This document shows positions 52,231 to 61,608 of a stretch of 64,000 nt of DNA, one piece after another. This DNA is from Paracoccaceae bacterium (GTDB lineage: Bacteria > Pseudomonadota > Alphaproteobacteria > Rhodobacterales > Rhodobacteraceae). The stretch is from NCBI GenBank assembly GCA_022843025.1, contig JALHOL010000004.1:62001-126000 (forward strand), written 5' to 3'. The notes beneath the pieces were generated by a model. That model searched no databases. It was not told the origin of the DNA and saw nothing but the letters and a program-made list of their open reading frames with translations. The translations under genes and the position numbers were made by a program. How positions within the stretch are numbered: position 1 is the stretch's first letter; the number at the start of each line of letters is the position of its first letter.

Positions 52231-52931
52231 TCCGCGCCCTTCTGCCCCTGTTGCCCTGCCTTGCCTTCGGCCTGACCTCGCCCGCCATGGCGTCGTCATT
52301 CACGCCGCCGGAGGGGTGCAGCACATTCCTGACGGTGCAGGCCAAGGGGTGCCGGGTTTCGAACCATTACAAATGCACGGCGGATGCGCCGGGCGATCAG
52401 TGGCGGACGGATTTCGATCAGGAAGGACCGTTCTTCATGTCGCGCATCGACAGCGAAGCGCAATGGGTGGAAAGCTATGAGATCGACCCGCCTGTGAAGC
52501 AGCTTCTGGACCCGAGCCCAGCCGACCCGGCATCGTTTTCCGAATTGCTGGCGACGGGGAATGACAATTACATCTTTGGTCTGTCTGACGATAACGGCGA
52601 GCGCACGCAGGTGCGCGGTGGTGACCGGTTGACCGGGCGGCAGGTGGTGATCGACGGGATCACCCTGCAGGAGACTGAGTTCAACTTTACCGAAACCGAT
52701 CTGGGCGGCACCGTGCTGCGCCGGTCGCGCGGGAATGAATACATCCATCCCGAATGGCGGCTGTTCTTTTCCGGCCCGTCGGAATGGGATGGCGGCGACG
52801 GAAACTATCTGCCGCTGGACGGCAGCCCGGTTCAGTTCATCTTTCCCGGTGAACCCGGCTTTGCCAGCACCCAACCCCTGTTCGACTGCGATGCCGTGAT
52901 GTCGTCGTTGCAGACTTTGCCCAAGTTGTAA
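52227..52931 (+). CDS. secreted protein of unknown function between gltD and gltB
   Basis: 234 aa. Signal peptide MIRALLPLLPCLAFGLTSPA ending near AMA/SSF. The mature protein has four Cys (two near the N-terminus CSTF, CRVS, then CTAD, and CDAV near the C-terminus) and is rich in Asp, Gly and aromatic residues. I do not recognise a domain. ATGA overlap with the hydrolase gene; gltB starts 13 bp downstream. Confidence 0.7.
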   Translation: MIRALLPLLPCLAFGLTSPAMASSFTPPEGCSTFLTVQAKGCRVSNHYKCTADAPGDQWRTDFDQEGPFFMSRIDSEAQWVESYEIDPPVKQLLDPSPADPASFSELLATGNDNYIFGLSDDNGERTQVRGGDRLTGRQVVIDGITLQETEFNFTETDLGGTVLRRSRGNEYIHPEWRLFFSGPSEWDGGDGNYLPLDGSPVQFIFPGEPGFASTQPLFDCDAVMSSLQTLPKL

Positions 52932-52944
52932 GGAGGCCCGAGCC

Positions 52945-55900
52945 ATGACGATTTATGATGACGCCTGGGTGAAGGCCGAAGAAGCCAAGCGCGCCTGGCT
53001 GGATGCGAACGGGCTGTACAAGACCGATGACGAACATTCGTCCTGCGGCGTGGGGCTGGTGGTTTCCATCAGCGGCAAGCCGTCGCGCAAAGTGGTGGAA
53101 AACGGGATCAACGCGCTGAAGGCGGTGTGGCACCGTGGCGCGGTGGATGCCGATGGCAAGACCGGCGACGGCGCGGGCATCCATGTGCAGATCCCGGTGA
53201 AGTTCTTCTATGACGTCGTGCGGCGCACGGGGCATGAGCCGGACGCGACCAAGCTGATCGCCGTGGGGCAGGTGTTTCTGCCGCGCACGGATTTCGGTGC
53301 GCAGGAGCGTTGCCGGACCATTGTGGAGACGGAAGTCCTGCGGATGGGGCATTACATCTATGGCTGGCGCCATGTGCCGGTGAATACCGAAGTGCTGGGC
53401 GACAAGGCCAATGCGACGAGGCCCGAGATCGAACAGATCCTGATCCGCTGCGAGAAGGACATTGATCAGGAGCAGTTCGAGCGCGAGCTGTACATCATCC
53501 GTCGCCGGATCGAGAAGGCGGCGGTGGCTGCGCAGATTCAGGGGCTGTATCTGTGTTCGCTGTCCTGCCGGTCGATCATCTACAAGGGCATGATGCTGGC
53601 CGAGCAGGTGGCCGTGTTCTATCCCGACCTGATGGATGAGCGGTTTGAATCGTCTTTCGCGATCTATCACCAGCGCTATTCCACAAACACCTTCCCGCAA
53701 TGGTGGCTGGCGCAGCCGTTCCGGATGCTGGCGCATAACGGCGAGATCAACACGCTGAAGGGCAACGTCAACTGGATGCGGAGCCACGAGATCCGCATGG
53801 CCTCCAACAACTTTGGCGACGCGGCCGAGGACATCAAGCCGATCATCCCGTCGGGGACTTCGGACAGTGGTGCGCTGGATGCGGTGTTTGAGGTGCTGGT
53901 GCGGTCAGGGCGGAGCGCGCCGATGGCCAAGACGATGCTGGTGCCCGAGGCGTGGAGCAAGACCACAACCGACATGCCGCAGGCATGGGCGGACATGTAT
54001 GCCTATTGCAACAGCGTGATGGAGCCTTGGGACGGACCTGCCGCGCTTGCCATGACGGATGGGCGCTGGGTCTGTGGCGGGTTGGATCGCAACGGGTTGC
54101 GGCCGATGCGCTATGTCATCACCGGTGACGGGATGCTGATCGCCGGATCGGAAGCCGGGATGGTGCCGGTGGATGAAACCACGGTGCGCGAAAAGGGCGC
54201 GCTGGGGCCGGGGCAGATGATCGCGGTCGATATGGCCGAGGGGCGGTTGTATCACGACGCTGAGATGAAGGACAAACTGGCCGGGAGCCAGCCTTATGGT
54301 GCGTGGATCGACAAGATCGTCGATCTGAACAGCCTGCTGCGCGATGTGCCGGAGGGCGCGCTGTTTTCGGGTGCCGACCTGCGCCGCCGCCAGATTGCCG
54401 CCGGCTATACGGTGGAAGAGCTGGAACAAGTGCTGGCCCCGATGGCCGAGGATGGCAAGGAGATGGTCGCCAGCATGGGGGATGATACCCCGGCAGCGGT
54501 TCTGTCCAAGGTTTATCGCCCGCTGAGCCATTTCTTCCGCCAGAACTTTAGCCAGGTCACCAACCCGCCGATCGACTCGCTGCGCGAGGGGCGCGTGATG
54601 AGCCTGAAGACGCGGTTCGGGAATTTGCGGAACGTGCTGGATGAAAACTCCAGCCAGACCGAGATTCTGGTGCTGGAAAGCCCGTTCATCGCGAATGCCG
54701 AATTCGATGTGATGGTGAAGCAGTTCGGCGATCAGGTGGCGTTCATCGACTGCACCTTCCCGGTGTCGCCAGAGCTGGACGATCTGCGGCAGGGGCTGGA
54801 GCGTATCCGGGCCGAGGCCGAGGATGCCGTGCGGTCGGGTGCGGGGCATCTGGTGCTGACGGACCAGCATCAGGGGCCGGACCGGGTGCCGATGCCGATG
54901 ATCCTGGCCACCAGCGCGGTGCATAGCTGGCTGACGCGCAAGGGGCTGCGGACGTTCTGTTCGATCAACGTGCGGTCGGCGGAGTGCATTGATCCGCATT
55001 ACTTTGCGGTGCTGATCGGCTGTGGTGCCACCACGGTGAACGCTTATCTGGCGCAGGATTCGATTGCCGACCGGATTTCGCGCGGGTTGCTGGATGGCAG
55101 CCTGACGGATGCGATGCGGCGCTATCGCGATGCGATTGATGCGGGTCTGTTGAAGATCATGTCGAAGATGGGGATTTCGGTGATCTCCAGCTATCGTGGC
55201 GGGCTGAACTTTGAGGCGGTGGGTCTGAGCCGTGCGATGGTGGCGGAGTATTTCCCCGGCATGCACAGCCGGATTTCGGGCATCGGTCTGACGGGGATCG
55301 AGCAGAAGCTGGAAGAGGTGCATGCCAAGGGCTGGCTGGGGGGCGCGGATGTGCTGCCGATCGGCGGGTTCTACAAAGCGCGGCGGTCGGGCGAAAAGCA
55401 CGCCTGGGAGGCGCAGACGATGCACATGCTGCAATCGGCCTGTGACCGGGCGAGCTATGACCTGTGGAAGCAGTATTCCGCAGCGATGCGGGCAAACCCG
55501 CCGATCCATCTGCGCGACCTGCTGGACATCAAGACGCTGGGCAAGCCCGTGCCGATTGAAGAGGTGGAGTCGATCACCAGCATCCGCAAGCGGTTCGTGA
55601 CGCCGGGGATGAGCCTTGGGGCGCTGTCGCCCGAGGCGCATAAGACGCTGAACGTGGCGATGAACCGGATCGGGGCTAAAAGTGACTCGGGTGAGGGTGG
55701 CGAGGACCCGGCGCATTTCGTGCCGGAGCCGAACGGCGACAACCCCTCGGCCAAGATCAAGCAGGTGGCATCGGGGCGCTTTGGCGTGACGGCGGAATAC
55801 CTGAACGCCTGCGAGGAGTTGGAGATCAAGGTGGCGCAGGGCGCGAAGCCCGGCGAAGGTGGGCAGCTGCCGGGCATGAAGGTGACGGCGCTAATCGCGC

Positions 55901-57483
55901 GGCTGCGCCATTCGACGCCGGGGGTGACGCTGATTTCACCGCCGCCGCACCATGACATCTATTCCATCGAAGACCTTGCGCAGCTGATCTATGACCTGAA
56001 GCAGATCAACCCGCGCGCCAAGGTGACGGTGAAGCTGGTGTCCTCTTCCGGCGTGGGGACGATTGCGGCGGGCGTGGCCAAGGCCAAGGCCGATGTGATC
56101 CTGATTTCCGGCCACAATGGCGGGACGGGGGCGTCGCCTGCCACGTCGATCAAGTATGCGGGCCTGCCGTGGGAAATGGGTCTGACCGAGGCGCATCAGG
56201 TGCTGAGCATGAACAACCTGCGCGAGCGGGTGACGCTGCGGACGGATGGCGGGCTGCGGACGGGGCGCGATGTGGTGATGGCGGCAATGCTGGGGGCCGA
56301 GGAATACGGCATCGGCACGGCGGCGCTGATCGCCATGGGCTGCATCATGGTGCGCCAGTGCCAGAGCAACACCTGCCCCGTGGGTGTCTGCACCCAGAAC
56401 GAGGCGCTGCGCGCCAAGTTCACCGGGGATGCGGACAAGGTGGTGAACCTGATCACCTTCTACGCACAGGAAGTGCGGGAAATTCTGGCGCAGATTGGCG
56501 CGCGGTCGATGGATGAGATCATCGGGCGGGCGGACCTGCTGACGCAGGTTTCGCGTGGGTCGGCTGCGCTGGATGATCTGGACCTGAACCCGCTGCTGAT
56601 CACGGTCGATGGGGCATCCAAGATCACCTATGACCGGTCCAAGCCGCGCAATGCGGTGCCGGACACGCTGGATGCGGAAATCATCCGCGACGGCGCGCGG
56701 TTCTTTGAGGATGGCGAGAAGATGCAACTGTCCTATGCGGTGCGGAACACGCATCGCACCATCGGGACGCGGGCCTCGAGCCATATCGTGAAGAAGTTCG
56801 GGATGCGCAACAGCCTGCAACATGACCATCTGACGGTGAAACTGTCTGGGTCCTGCGGGCAGTCTCTGGGCGCGTTCGCCGTGCAGGGGTTGAAGATCGA
56901 GGTGCAGGGCGATGCCAACGACTATGTGGGCAAGGGCCTGTCGGGCGGGATGATCACCGTGCGGCCGCTGATGTCTTCGCCGTTGCGGGCCGAGGAGAAC
57001 ACGATCATCGGCAACACGGTTCTCTATGGTGCGACGGATGGCTATCTGTTCGCCAGCGGTCGTGCGGGTGAGCGGTTCGGGGTGCGCAATTCGGGGGCCA
57101 AGGTGGTTGTCGAGGGCTGCGGATCGAATGGCTGCGAATACATGACCGGCGGCGTGGCCGTGATCCTTGGCCGGATCGGCGCGAACTTTGGCGCAGGCAT
57201 GACCGGGGGGATGGCCTATGTCTATGATCCCGATGGCGTGGCCGAGGATTTCATGAACCTTGAATCGATCCTGACCTGCGGCATCGGGCACCCGCATTGG
57301 GAGGCCCAGGTGAAGGGGCTGATCGAGCGGCACCATGCAGAGACGGGTTCACAGATCGCAGGCCGCATTCTGGCGAACTGGGAGGCTGAGCGGGGCAATT
57401 TCCTGCAGATCTGCCCGAAAGAGATGCTGCCGCATCTGGCGCATCCCCTGTCGGACGAGGCGGCGCGGGTTCCGGCGGAGTGA
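52945..57483 (+). CDS. gltB: glutamate synthase large subunit GltB
   Basis: 1512 aa, full length. A 33-residue propeptide precedes the amidotransferase nucleophile Cys34 (SSCGVGLV). The central and FMN-binding domains follow (GALSPEAHKTLNVAMNRIG, SGHNGGTGASPATSIKYAG), with the 3Fe-4S cysteines in CIMVRQCQSNTCPVGVC. The C-terminal glutamine-synthase beta-helix region has GSCGQSLGAFAV and GRIGANFGAGMTGG. AGGAGG ribosome site. Works with GltD for nitrogen assimilation. Confidence 0.98.
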   Translation: MTIYDDAWVKAEEAKRAWLDANGLYKTDDEHSSCGVGLVVSISGKPSRKVVENGINALKAVWHRGAVDADGKTGDGAGIHVQIPVKFFYDVVRRTGHEPDATKLIAVGQVFLPRTDFGAQERCRTIVETEVLRMGHYIYGWRHVPVNTEVLGDKANATRPEIEQILIRCEKDIDQEQFERELYIIRRRIEKAAVAAQIQGLYLCSLSCRSIIYKGMMLAEQVAVFYPDLMDERFESSFAIYHQRYSTNTFPQWWLAQPFRMLAHNGEINTLKGNVNWMRSHEIRMASNNFGDAAEDIKPIIPSGTSDSGALDAVFEVLVRSGRSAPMAKTMLVPEAWSKTTTDMPQAWADMYAYCNSVMEPWDGPAALAMTDGRWVCGGLDRNGLRPMRYVITGDGMLIAGSEAGMVPVDETTVREKGALGPGQMIAVDMAEGRLYHDAEMKDKLAGSQPYGAWIDKIVDLNSLLRDVPEGALFSGADLRRRQIAAGYTVEELEQVLAPMAEDGKEMVASMGDDTPAAVLSKVYRPLSHFFRQNFSQVTNPPIDSLREGRVMSLKTRFGNLRNVLDENSSQTEILVLESPFIANAEFDVMVKQFGDQVAFIDCTFPVSPELDDLRQGLERIRAEAEDAVRSGAGHLVLTDQHQGPDRVPMPMILATSAVHSWLTRKGLRTFCSINVRSAECIDPHYFAVLIGCGATTVNAYLAQDSIADRISRGLLDGSLTDAMRRYRDAIDAGLLKIMSKMGISVISSYRGGLNFEAVGLSRAMVAEYFPGMHSRISGIGLTGIEQKLEEVHAKGWLGGADVLPIGGFYKARRSGEKHAWEAQTMHMLQSACDRASYDLWKQYSAAMRANPPIHLRDLLDIKTLGKPVPIEEVESITSIRKRFVTPGMSLGALSPEAHKTLNVAMNRIGAKSDSGEGGEDPAHFVPEPNGDNPSAKIKQVASGRFGVTAEYLNACEELEIKVAQGAKPGEGGQLPGMKVTALIARLRHSTPGVTLISPPPHHDIYSIEDLAQLIYDLKQINPRAKVTVKLVSSSGVGTIAAGVAKAKADVILISGHNGGTGASPATSIKYAGLPWEMGLTEAHQVLSMNNLRERVTLRTDGGLRTGRDVVMAAMLGAEEYGIGTAALIAMGCIMVRQCQSNTCPVGVCTQNEALRAKFTGDADKVVNLITFYAQEVREILAQIGARSMDEIIGRADLLTQVSRGSAALDDLDLNPLLITVDGASKITYDRSKPRNAVPDTLDAEIIRDGARFFEDGEKMQLSYAVRNTHRTIGTRASSHIVKKFGMRNSLQHDHLTVKLSGSCGQSLGAFAVQGLKIEVQGDANDYVGKGLSGGMITVRPLMSSPLRAEENTIIGNTVLYGATDGYLFASGRAGERFGVRNSGAKVVVEGCGSNGCEYMTGGVAVILGRIGANFGAGMTGGMAYVYDPDGVAEDFMNLESILTCGIGHPHWEAQVKGLIERHHAETGSQIAGRILANWEAERGNFLQICPKEMLPHLAHPLSDEAARVPAE

Positions 57484-57490
57484 GGCATGG

Positions 57491-57556
57491 GCGGCCCCAA
57501 CGAATTTTCCTGCGAAAATTCAGGGGCCGCCGCGCCTGATTTTTCGCAGGAAAATC
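57491..57556. repeat. intergenic palindromes after gltB
   Basis: GAATTTTC-CTGC-GAAAATTC (57502-57521) sits inside an outer stem GCGGCCCC / GGGGCCGC (57491-57530), making a long nested hairpin. A second imperfect hairpin GATTTTTC…GGAAAATC follows (57538-57556). Same family as the arrays at 47.8 and 59.1 kb. Confidence 0.65.
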
Positions 57557-57637
57557 GTTGGCGTCGGCCTGTGCGCGTGATCATGCCGGACTGCGCGCCT
57601 TGACCCCGGCACCCTGCCCGTGGCTATTGTCGCGGCC

Positions 57638-58381
57638 ATGACGGACAGCCCAGAGAAACCCGCGAGAAAGCCGCGCAAGGCGGCCGAAAAGGCCGCTCCG
57701 GCCCCAGTGCCGCCGCTGCGGCGGGTGCTGCGCTGGGCGGGGCGGATCGCGGCGGGGATTGCCGTGCTTTATGCGGCGCTGATCCTGATGTTTTCCTTCG
57801 TGCCGCCGCCGATCAATTTCTATCAGCTGGGCGAGGCGGCGCGGCTGGGCGGGATCGAGAAGGACTGGGTGTCGTTCGAGGAGATGGCCCCAGTAATGGC
57901 GCGGTCGGCTGTGGCGGCGGAGGATGCGAATTTCTGCCTGCATTGGGGGTTCGACATGGCGGCCATCCGCGAGGCGGTGGCGCAGGGGTCGAACCGGGGG
58001 GCATCGACGATCAGCCAGCAGACGGTGAAGAACGTCTTCCTGTGGCATGGCCGATCCTGGTTGCGCAAGGCGCTGGAGGGGCTGCTGACGCCGGTGGTGG
58101 AAACCGTCTGGTCCAAGCAGCGGATTCTTGAGGTCTATCTGAACGTGGCCGAGTTCGGTGAAGGCGTGTTCGGTGTGCAGGCCGCAGCGCAGCATCATTT
58201 CGGGGTGGATGCGCGCGACCTGACCGCGACGCAGGCAGCGCGACTGGCTGCGGTGCTGCCTGATCCGAAGGGGCGGTCGGCATCGGAGCCTTCGGATTTC
58301 GTCCGGTCGCGGACGCGGGCGATCATATCGGGCGCGGAAACCATAGCGGCGGATGGCCGGGCCGGGTGTTTTCAGGAATGA
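57638..58381 (+). CDS. mtgA: monofunctional biosynthetic peptidoglycan transglycosylase MtgA
   Basis: 247 aa. Basic, Ala/Pro/Lys-rich N-terminus (about 1-30), one membrane anchor (about 35-55), then the GT51 domain: catalytic Glu in AAEDANFCLHWGFDM, GASTISQQTVKNVFLW, and EVYLNVAEFGEGVFGVQAA. Polymerises lipid II glycan strands. ATG 57638 or an in-frame GTG at 57620; neither has a clear ribosome site. Confidence 0.94.
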   Translation: MTDSPEKPARKPRKAAEKAAPAPVPPLRRVLRWAGRIAAGIAVLYAALILMFSFVPPPINFYQLGEAARLGGIEKDWVSFEEMAPVMARSAVAAEDANFCLHWGFDMAAIREAVAQGSNRGASTISQQTVKNVFLWHGRSWLRKALEGLLTPVVETVWSKQRILEVYLNVAEFGEGVFGVQAAAQHHFGVDARDLTATQAARLAAVLPDPKGRSASEPSDFVRSRTRAIISGAETIAADGRAGCFQE

Positions 58382-58433
58382 GCCGTTGAATTCCCGCCCC
58401 TGACGGGGCAAGAGACAGTGACCGTTCCATGAC

Positions 58434-59120
58434 ATGACGGGATGTCCTTTTCAGATGATCCGCCTTTATCACTTTCCGCTGTCGCCCTACTGCCGCAAGG
58501 TCCGCCTGACGCTGGCCGAAAAGCGGCTGGAGGTGGAGCTGGTGGAAGAGCGCTATTGGGAATCGTCGCCCGATTTCCTGCGGCGAAATCCGGCGGGCAA
58601 GGTACCGGTGCTGCGCTGGGACAATCGGGTGATGTCGGAAAGCCAGGCGATCTGCGAATATCTGGAAGAAGCGATCCCCACCCCGCAGCTGATGCCGCGT
58701 GACCCCGAGGCGCGCTATGAGGTGCGGCGGCTGTGTGCGTGGTTCGACGACAAGTTCCATGAGGAAGTGACGTCGAAGCTGCTGTACGAGCGGGTGAACA
58801 AGAAGGTGATGGGGCACGGATACCCCGACAGCAAGAATGTGAAATTCGGGGCAAGTCGGATCAAGTATCACATCGACTATATGGGTTGGCTGCTGGATCA
58901 GCGGCGCTGGCTGGCGGGGGATGTGATGACGCTGGCCGATCTGACGGCGGCGGCGCATCTTTCGTGTCTGGACTACATCTCGGACGTGGATTGGAACCGG
59001 TCGGCGGCGGTGAAGGACTGGTATGCGAAGGTGAAGTCGCGGCCCTGTTTCCGCACGTTGCTGGCTGATCAGGTGCCGGGATTTCCGCCGCCGCAGCATT
59101 ACGCCGATCTGGATTTCTGA
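58434..59120 (+). CDS. GST-fold cell-division protein FzlA-like
   Basis: 228 aa; the ATG at 58455 (MIRLYHFPLSPYCRKVRLTL) would also be possible and fits homologues better. GST-like N-domain with NPAGKVPVLRWDNRVMSESQAICEYLEEA, then RRLCAWFDDKFHEEVTSKLLYERV and DYMGWLLDQRRWLAGDVMTLADL. These match the alphaproteobacterial FtsZ-binding protein FzlA rather than detoxifying GSTs. The neighbouring mtgA supports an envelope/division role. Confidence 0.8.
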   Translation: MTGCPFQMIRLYHFPLSPYCRKVRLTLAEKRLEVELVEERYWESSPDFLRRNPAGKVPVLRWDNRVMSESQAICEYLEEAIPTPQLMPRDPEARYEVRRLCAWFDDKFHEEVTSKLLYERVNKKVMGHGYPDSKNVKFGASRIKYHIDYMGWLLDQRRWLAGDVMTLADLTAAAHLSCLDYISDVDWNRSAAVKDWYAKVKSRPCFRTLLADQVPGFPPPQHYADLDF

Positions 59121-59133
59121 CGGCGGGCGGGTA

Positions 59134-59154
59134 CGATTTTTCTGCGAAAAATCG
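59134..59154. repeat. single intergenic palindrome
   Basis: CGATTTTTC-TGC-GAAAAATCG, a perfect 9-bp stem with a 3-base loop, 14 bp after the FzlA-like gene. The core is identical to the third hairpin at 47894-47912, in inverted orientation. Confidence 0.65.
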
Positions 59155-59241
59155 GGTGGGGGTGCTTCGCCCCTGTCAGCCATCGGTTCTTGGGCCAGTG
59201 GCGAAACCGATGTCTGACCCCGCGAGAGTATTTGAGCCAAG

Positions 59242-60276
59242 ATGAAGCTGGATGACCTGAAGGAACGGCTGGAGGCGCAGGCGCGGGCCGAGGGGTTTGC
59301 GGCGATGGGCATTTGTGCGCCGAATGCCGTGCCGGAAGCGGCGGGGCGGTTGGCGGCTTTTCTGGAGGCCGGGCGGCACGGGCAGATGGGGTGGATGGCC
59401 GAGCGGGTGGAATGGCGCGGGGATGCGGCGGCGCTGTGGCCGGAGGCTCGGTCGGTGATCATGCTGGCGGAATGCTATACGCCGGAAACGGACCCATTGG
59501 CGGTGCTGGGGCAGCCGGACCGGGGCGCGGTGAGCGTCTATGCGCAGGGCAAGGATTACCATGACCTTGTGAAGCGGCGGTTGAAGCGGCTGGGGCGGTG
59601 GCTGCTGGATCAGGCCGAGGCGGCGGTGGAGATCAAGGTGTTCGTGGACACAGCGCCGGTGATGGAAAAGCCGCTGGCGCAGGCGGCGGGGCTGGGCTGG
59701 CAGGGAAAGCATACCAACCTGTTGTCGCGCGGGTTGGGAAACTGGTTCTTTCTGGGTGCGATCTTCACCACTCTGGACCTGCCCAAAGACGCGGCGGAGG
59801 TCAGCCATTGCGGGACCTGCACCGCCTGTCTGGACATCTGCCCGACGCGGGCCTTTCCGGCGCCGTATCAGCTGGATGCGCGGCGTTGCATTTCCTATCT
59901 GACGATCGAGCATCGCGGGCCAGTGGATGCGGCGCTGCGCGGGTTGATGGGGAACCGCATCTATGGCTGTGACGATTGTCTGGCCGTGTGCCCGTGGAAC
60001 AAGTTCGCGCAAGACGCCGCGGAGATCGGCTATCAGCCGCGGGTGGGTGCGCCGGAACTGGCGGAACTGGCGGGGCTGGATGATGCCGCGTTTCGGGCGC
60101 GGTTTGCGGGCAGCCCCATCAAGCGGATCGGGCGGGATCGGTTCGTGCGCAATGTGCTTTATGCCATCGGCAATTCCGCCCTGCCCCGGCTGCGCCCGGT
60201 GGCAGCCGCATTGATCGGCGATCCTGATCCGGCGGTGGATGATGCCGCGCGCTGGGCGGTGGACCGCCTGTCGTGA
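59242..60276 (+). CDS. queG: epoxyqueuosine reductase QueG
   Basis: 344 aa. Cobalamin-binding N-terminal domain ([26 protein letters not shown]), followed by the two [4Fe-4S] motifs [16 protein letters not shown] and [14 protein letters not shown], and C-terminal HEAT-like helices ([17 protein letters not shown]). Last step of queuosine synthesis in tRNA. The start [19 protein letters not shown] is typical. Confidence 0.96.
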   Translation: MKLDDLKERLEAQARAEGFAAMGICAPNAVPEAAGRLAAFLEAGRHGQMGWMAERVEWRGDAAALWPEARSVIMLAECYTPETDPLAVLGQPDRGAVSVYAQGKDYHDLVKRRLKRLGRWLLDQAEAAVEIKVFVDTAPVMEKPLAQAAGLGWQGKHTNLLSRGLGNWFFLGAIFTTLDLPKDAAEVSHCGTCTACLDICPTRAFPAPYQLDARRCISYLTIEHRGPVDAALRGLMGNRIYGCDDCLAVCPWNKFAQDAAEIGYQPRVGAPELAELAGLDDAAFRARFAGSPIKRIGRDRFVRNVLYAIGNSALPRLRPVAAALIGDPDPAVDDAARWAVDRLS

Positions 60277-60375
60277 TGCGCTGATCGGCGGCCTCGGGGT
60301 GAGGGCGGCGATCAGGGTTATGGGGGTGGCCGATTCGGTGTTAGGCTTCCTCTCCGTCATTCACGGGAGGACGAC

Positions 60376-60543
60376 ATGACCAAGCATCTTGCCGACAAGC
60401 GCAGCCCATCGACCGGGGCCCGTGTGAAGCAGTTCCTGCGGCTGGCGCGCACCCCGCGTGAGACTTGGCATCGCCCGCGCGGCGCTGCCGGACCGTCGCG
60501 GTTGGTGCAGTTCCTGCGGATCGACCGGGGGCGCAGCGCCTAG
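60376..60543 (+). CDS. small basic protein with internal QFLR repeat
   Basis: 55 aa, MTKHLADKRSPSTGARVKQF… to …RLVQFLRIDRGRSA. An excellent ribosome site GGGAGGACGAC precedes the ATG. The motif VKQFLRLAR recurs as LVQFLRIDR, about 26 residues apart; the protein is Arg/Lys-rich with no hydrophobic segment. Its stop overlaps the convergent ohrR stop. Function not recognised; nucleic-acid or membrane-surface binding would be compatible with the charge but is not shown. Confidence 0.65.
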   Translation: MTKHLADKRSPSTGARVKQFLRLARTPRETWHRPRGAAGPSRLVQFLRIDRGRSA

Positions 60544-60977
60544 CGCGGGCGGAGCCGATCCCGCAGCACTGTCAGGGCGTCGCGCAGGGTGGCGGCCTGA
60601 TCGGCGGCGAGGCCGGTTTGTTCAAGGAAACAGAGCGGCACCTTTGCGGCCTCAAGCTGCAAGGCGTGGCCGGCATCGGTCAGCGTGATGCGGACCTGAC
60701 GTTCATCATCCGTAGCACGCTGGCGGGTGATCCATCCGCCCTGTTCGAGACGTTTCAGAAGCGGCGTCAGCGTGTTGCTGTCGAGCAGAAGCGTTGTGCC
60801 GATCTGACCCACCGTCTGCCCGTCCTTGGCCCAAAGCGCGGCGAGGGCAAGGTATTGCGGATAGGTCAGACCCAGAGGTTCGAGCAGCGGTTTATAGGCG
60901 GCCTGCATCGCATGCCCCGCGGAATAAAGCGCGAAGCAAAGCATCTGGGGCGGGGGAAGGCAGGCATTCTCGTCCAT
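60540..60977 (-). CDS. ohrR: organic-hydroperoxide-sensing MarR-family repressor OhrR
   Basis: 145 aa. The reactive Cys14 sits in the OhrR hallmark QMLCFALYSA; Cys6 is an extra N-terminal Cys. Winged helix: TVGQIGTTLLLDSNTLTPLLKRLEQ and wing RATDDERQVRITLT. Peroxide oxidation of the Cys releases DNA and derepresses ohr, which is divergent 112 bp away with palindromic sites between. Confidence 0.93.
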   Translation of the reverse strand: MDENACLPPPQMLCFALYSAGHAMQAAYKPLLEPLGLTYPQYLALAALWAKDGQTVGQIGTTLLLDSNTLTPLLKRLEQGGWITRQRATDDERQVRITLTDAGHALQLEAAKVPLCFLEQTGLAADQAATLRDALTVLRDRLRPR

Positions 60978-60989
60978 CGCGCGAGGTTA

Positions 60990-61073
60990 TATCGCGCGCG
61001 ACTTATCTGCAAGCGGTTGACAGGGGCTGTGGCAGGCCGTATTTGTATCGCACGCGATATAATCGTATTCGAT
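60990..61073. promoter_or_regulatory. candidate OhrR operators between ohrR and ohr
   Basis: TATCGCACGCGATA (61046-61059) has perfect 6-bp arms; TATCGCGCGCGACT (60990-61003) near the ohrR start matches 11 of 14 positions; ATCG-TATT-CGAT (61062-61073) is a weaker third dyad next to the ohr ribosome site. The arrangement fits repression of both genes. Confidence 0.55.
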
Positions 61074-61089
61074 TTAAAGGAGAGCAAAC

Positions 61090-61518
61090 ATGACGGTTGA
61101 CCCGAAATACTGGACCGAAGCGCAGGCAACCGGCGGCGGGCGCAATGGCGTGGCAAAGCTGGTGGATGGCAAGCTTACCGTTACCATGACCAGCCCTAAG
61201 GAATTGGGCGGGTCGGGCGCGGGGCATAACCCGGAAGAGCTGTTCGAGGTGGGTTACGCGGCCTGCTACCTGGGCGCGATGCGCTTTGCCGCCACCAGCG
61301 AGAAGCTGGGGACCGTGCCGGACAATGCCACAGTGAATGCCCATGTGGGCATCGGGCCGCGGTCGGATGGCGGGTTCGGGTTGCAGGTGAAGCTGGTGGT
61401 CGCGATGCCGGGCGTGGACCGGGCCGTGGTGGAAAAGATCGCCGAGCGCGGGCATTTCATTTGCCCCTATTCCAACGCGACCAAGGGCAACATCACCGTG
61501 GAAACGGTGATCGCCTGA
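61090..61518 (+). CDS. ohr: organic hydroperoxide resistance protein Ohr
   Basis: 142 aa OsmC/Ohr-family thiol peroxidase. Catalytic Cys59 (YAACYLGAMRF) and resolving Cys125 (GHFICPYSNA) are both present; NPEELFEVGYAAC and the C-terminal NITVETVIA are typical. Reduces organic hydroperoxides. AAAGGAGAG ribosome site. Divergent from ohrR. Confidence 0.97.
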   Translation: MTVDPKYWTEAQATGGGRNGVAKLVDGKLTVTMTSPKELGGSGAGHNPEELFEVGYAACYLGAMRFAATSEKLGTVPDNATVNAHVGIGPRSDGGFGLQVKLVVAMPGVDRAVVEKIAERGHFICPYSNATKGNITVETVIA

Positions 61519-61534
61519 CACGACGGCAAGCATT

Positions 61535-61571
61535 GGCACCCCACAGCCGCCTTGCGGCCTTGTGGGGTGCC
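61535..61571 (+). terminator. long hairpin after ohr
   Basis: Arms GGCACCCCACA / TGTGGGGTGCC (11 bp, perfect) enclose an inner GCCGC-CTT-GCGGC stem. There is no T-tract. It starts 16 bp past the ohr stop and ends 37 bp before the next gene. Confidence 0.5.
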
Positions 61572-61608
61572 GCCTAGGCTGATCCCTGACAGCAATCAGG
61601 GGCCGGCC

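Noticed and set aside
53905-55716. 603-codon open frame antisense to gltB
   Set aside because: Shadow of a highly conserved gene; composition is Arg/His/Gln-rich and no motif is seen. The antisense frames at 45454-46890 and 55936-57336 were rejected for the same reason.
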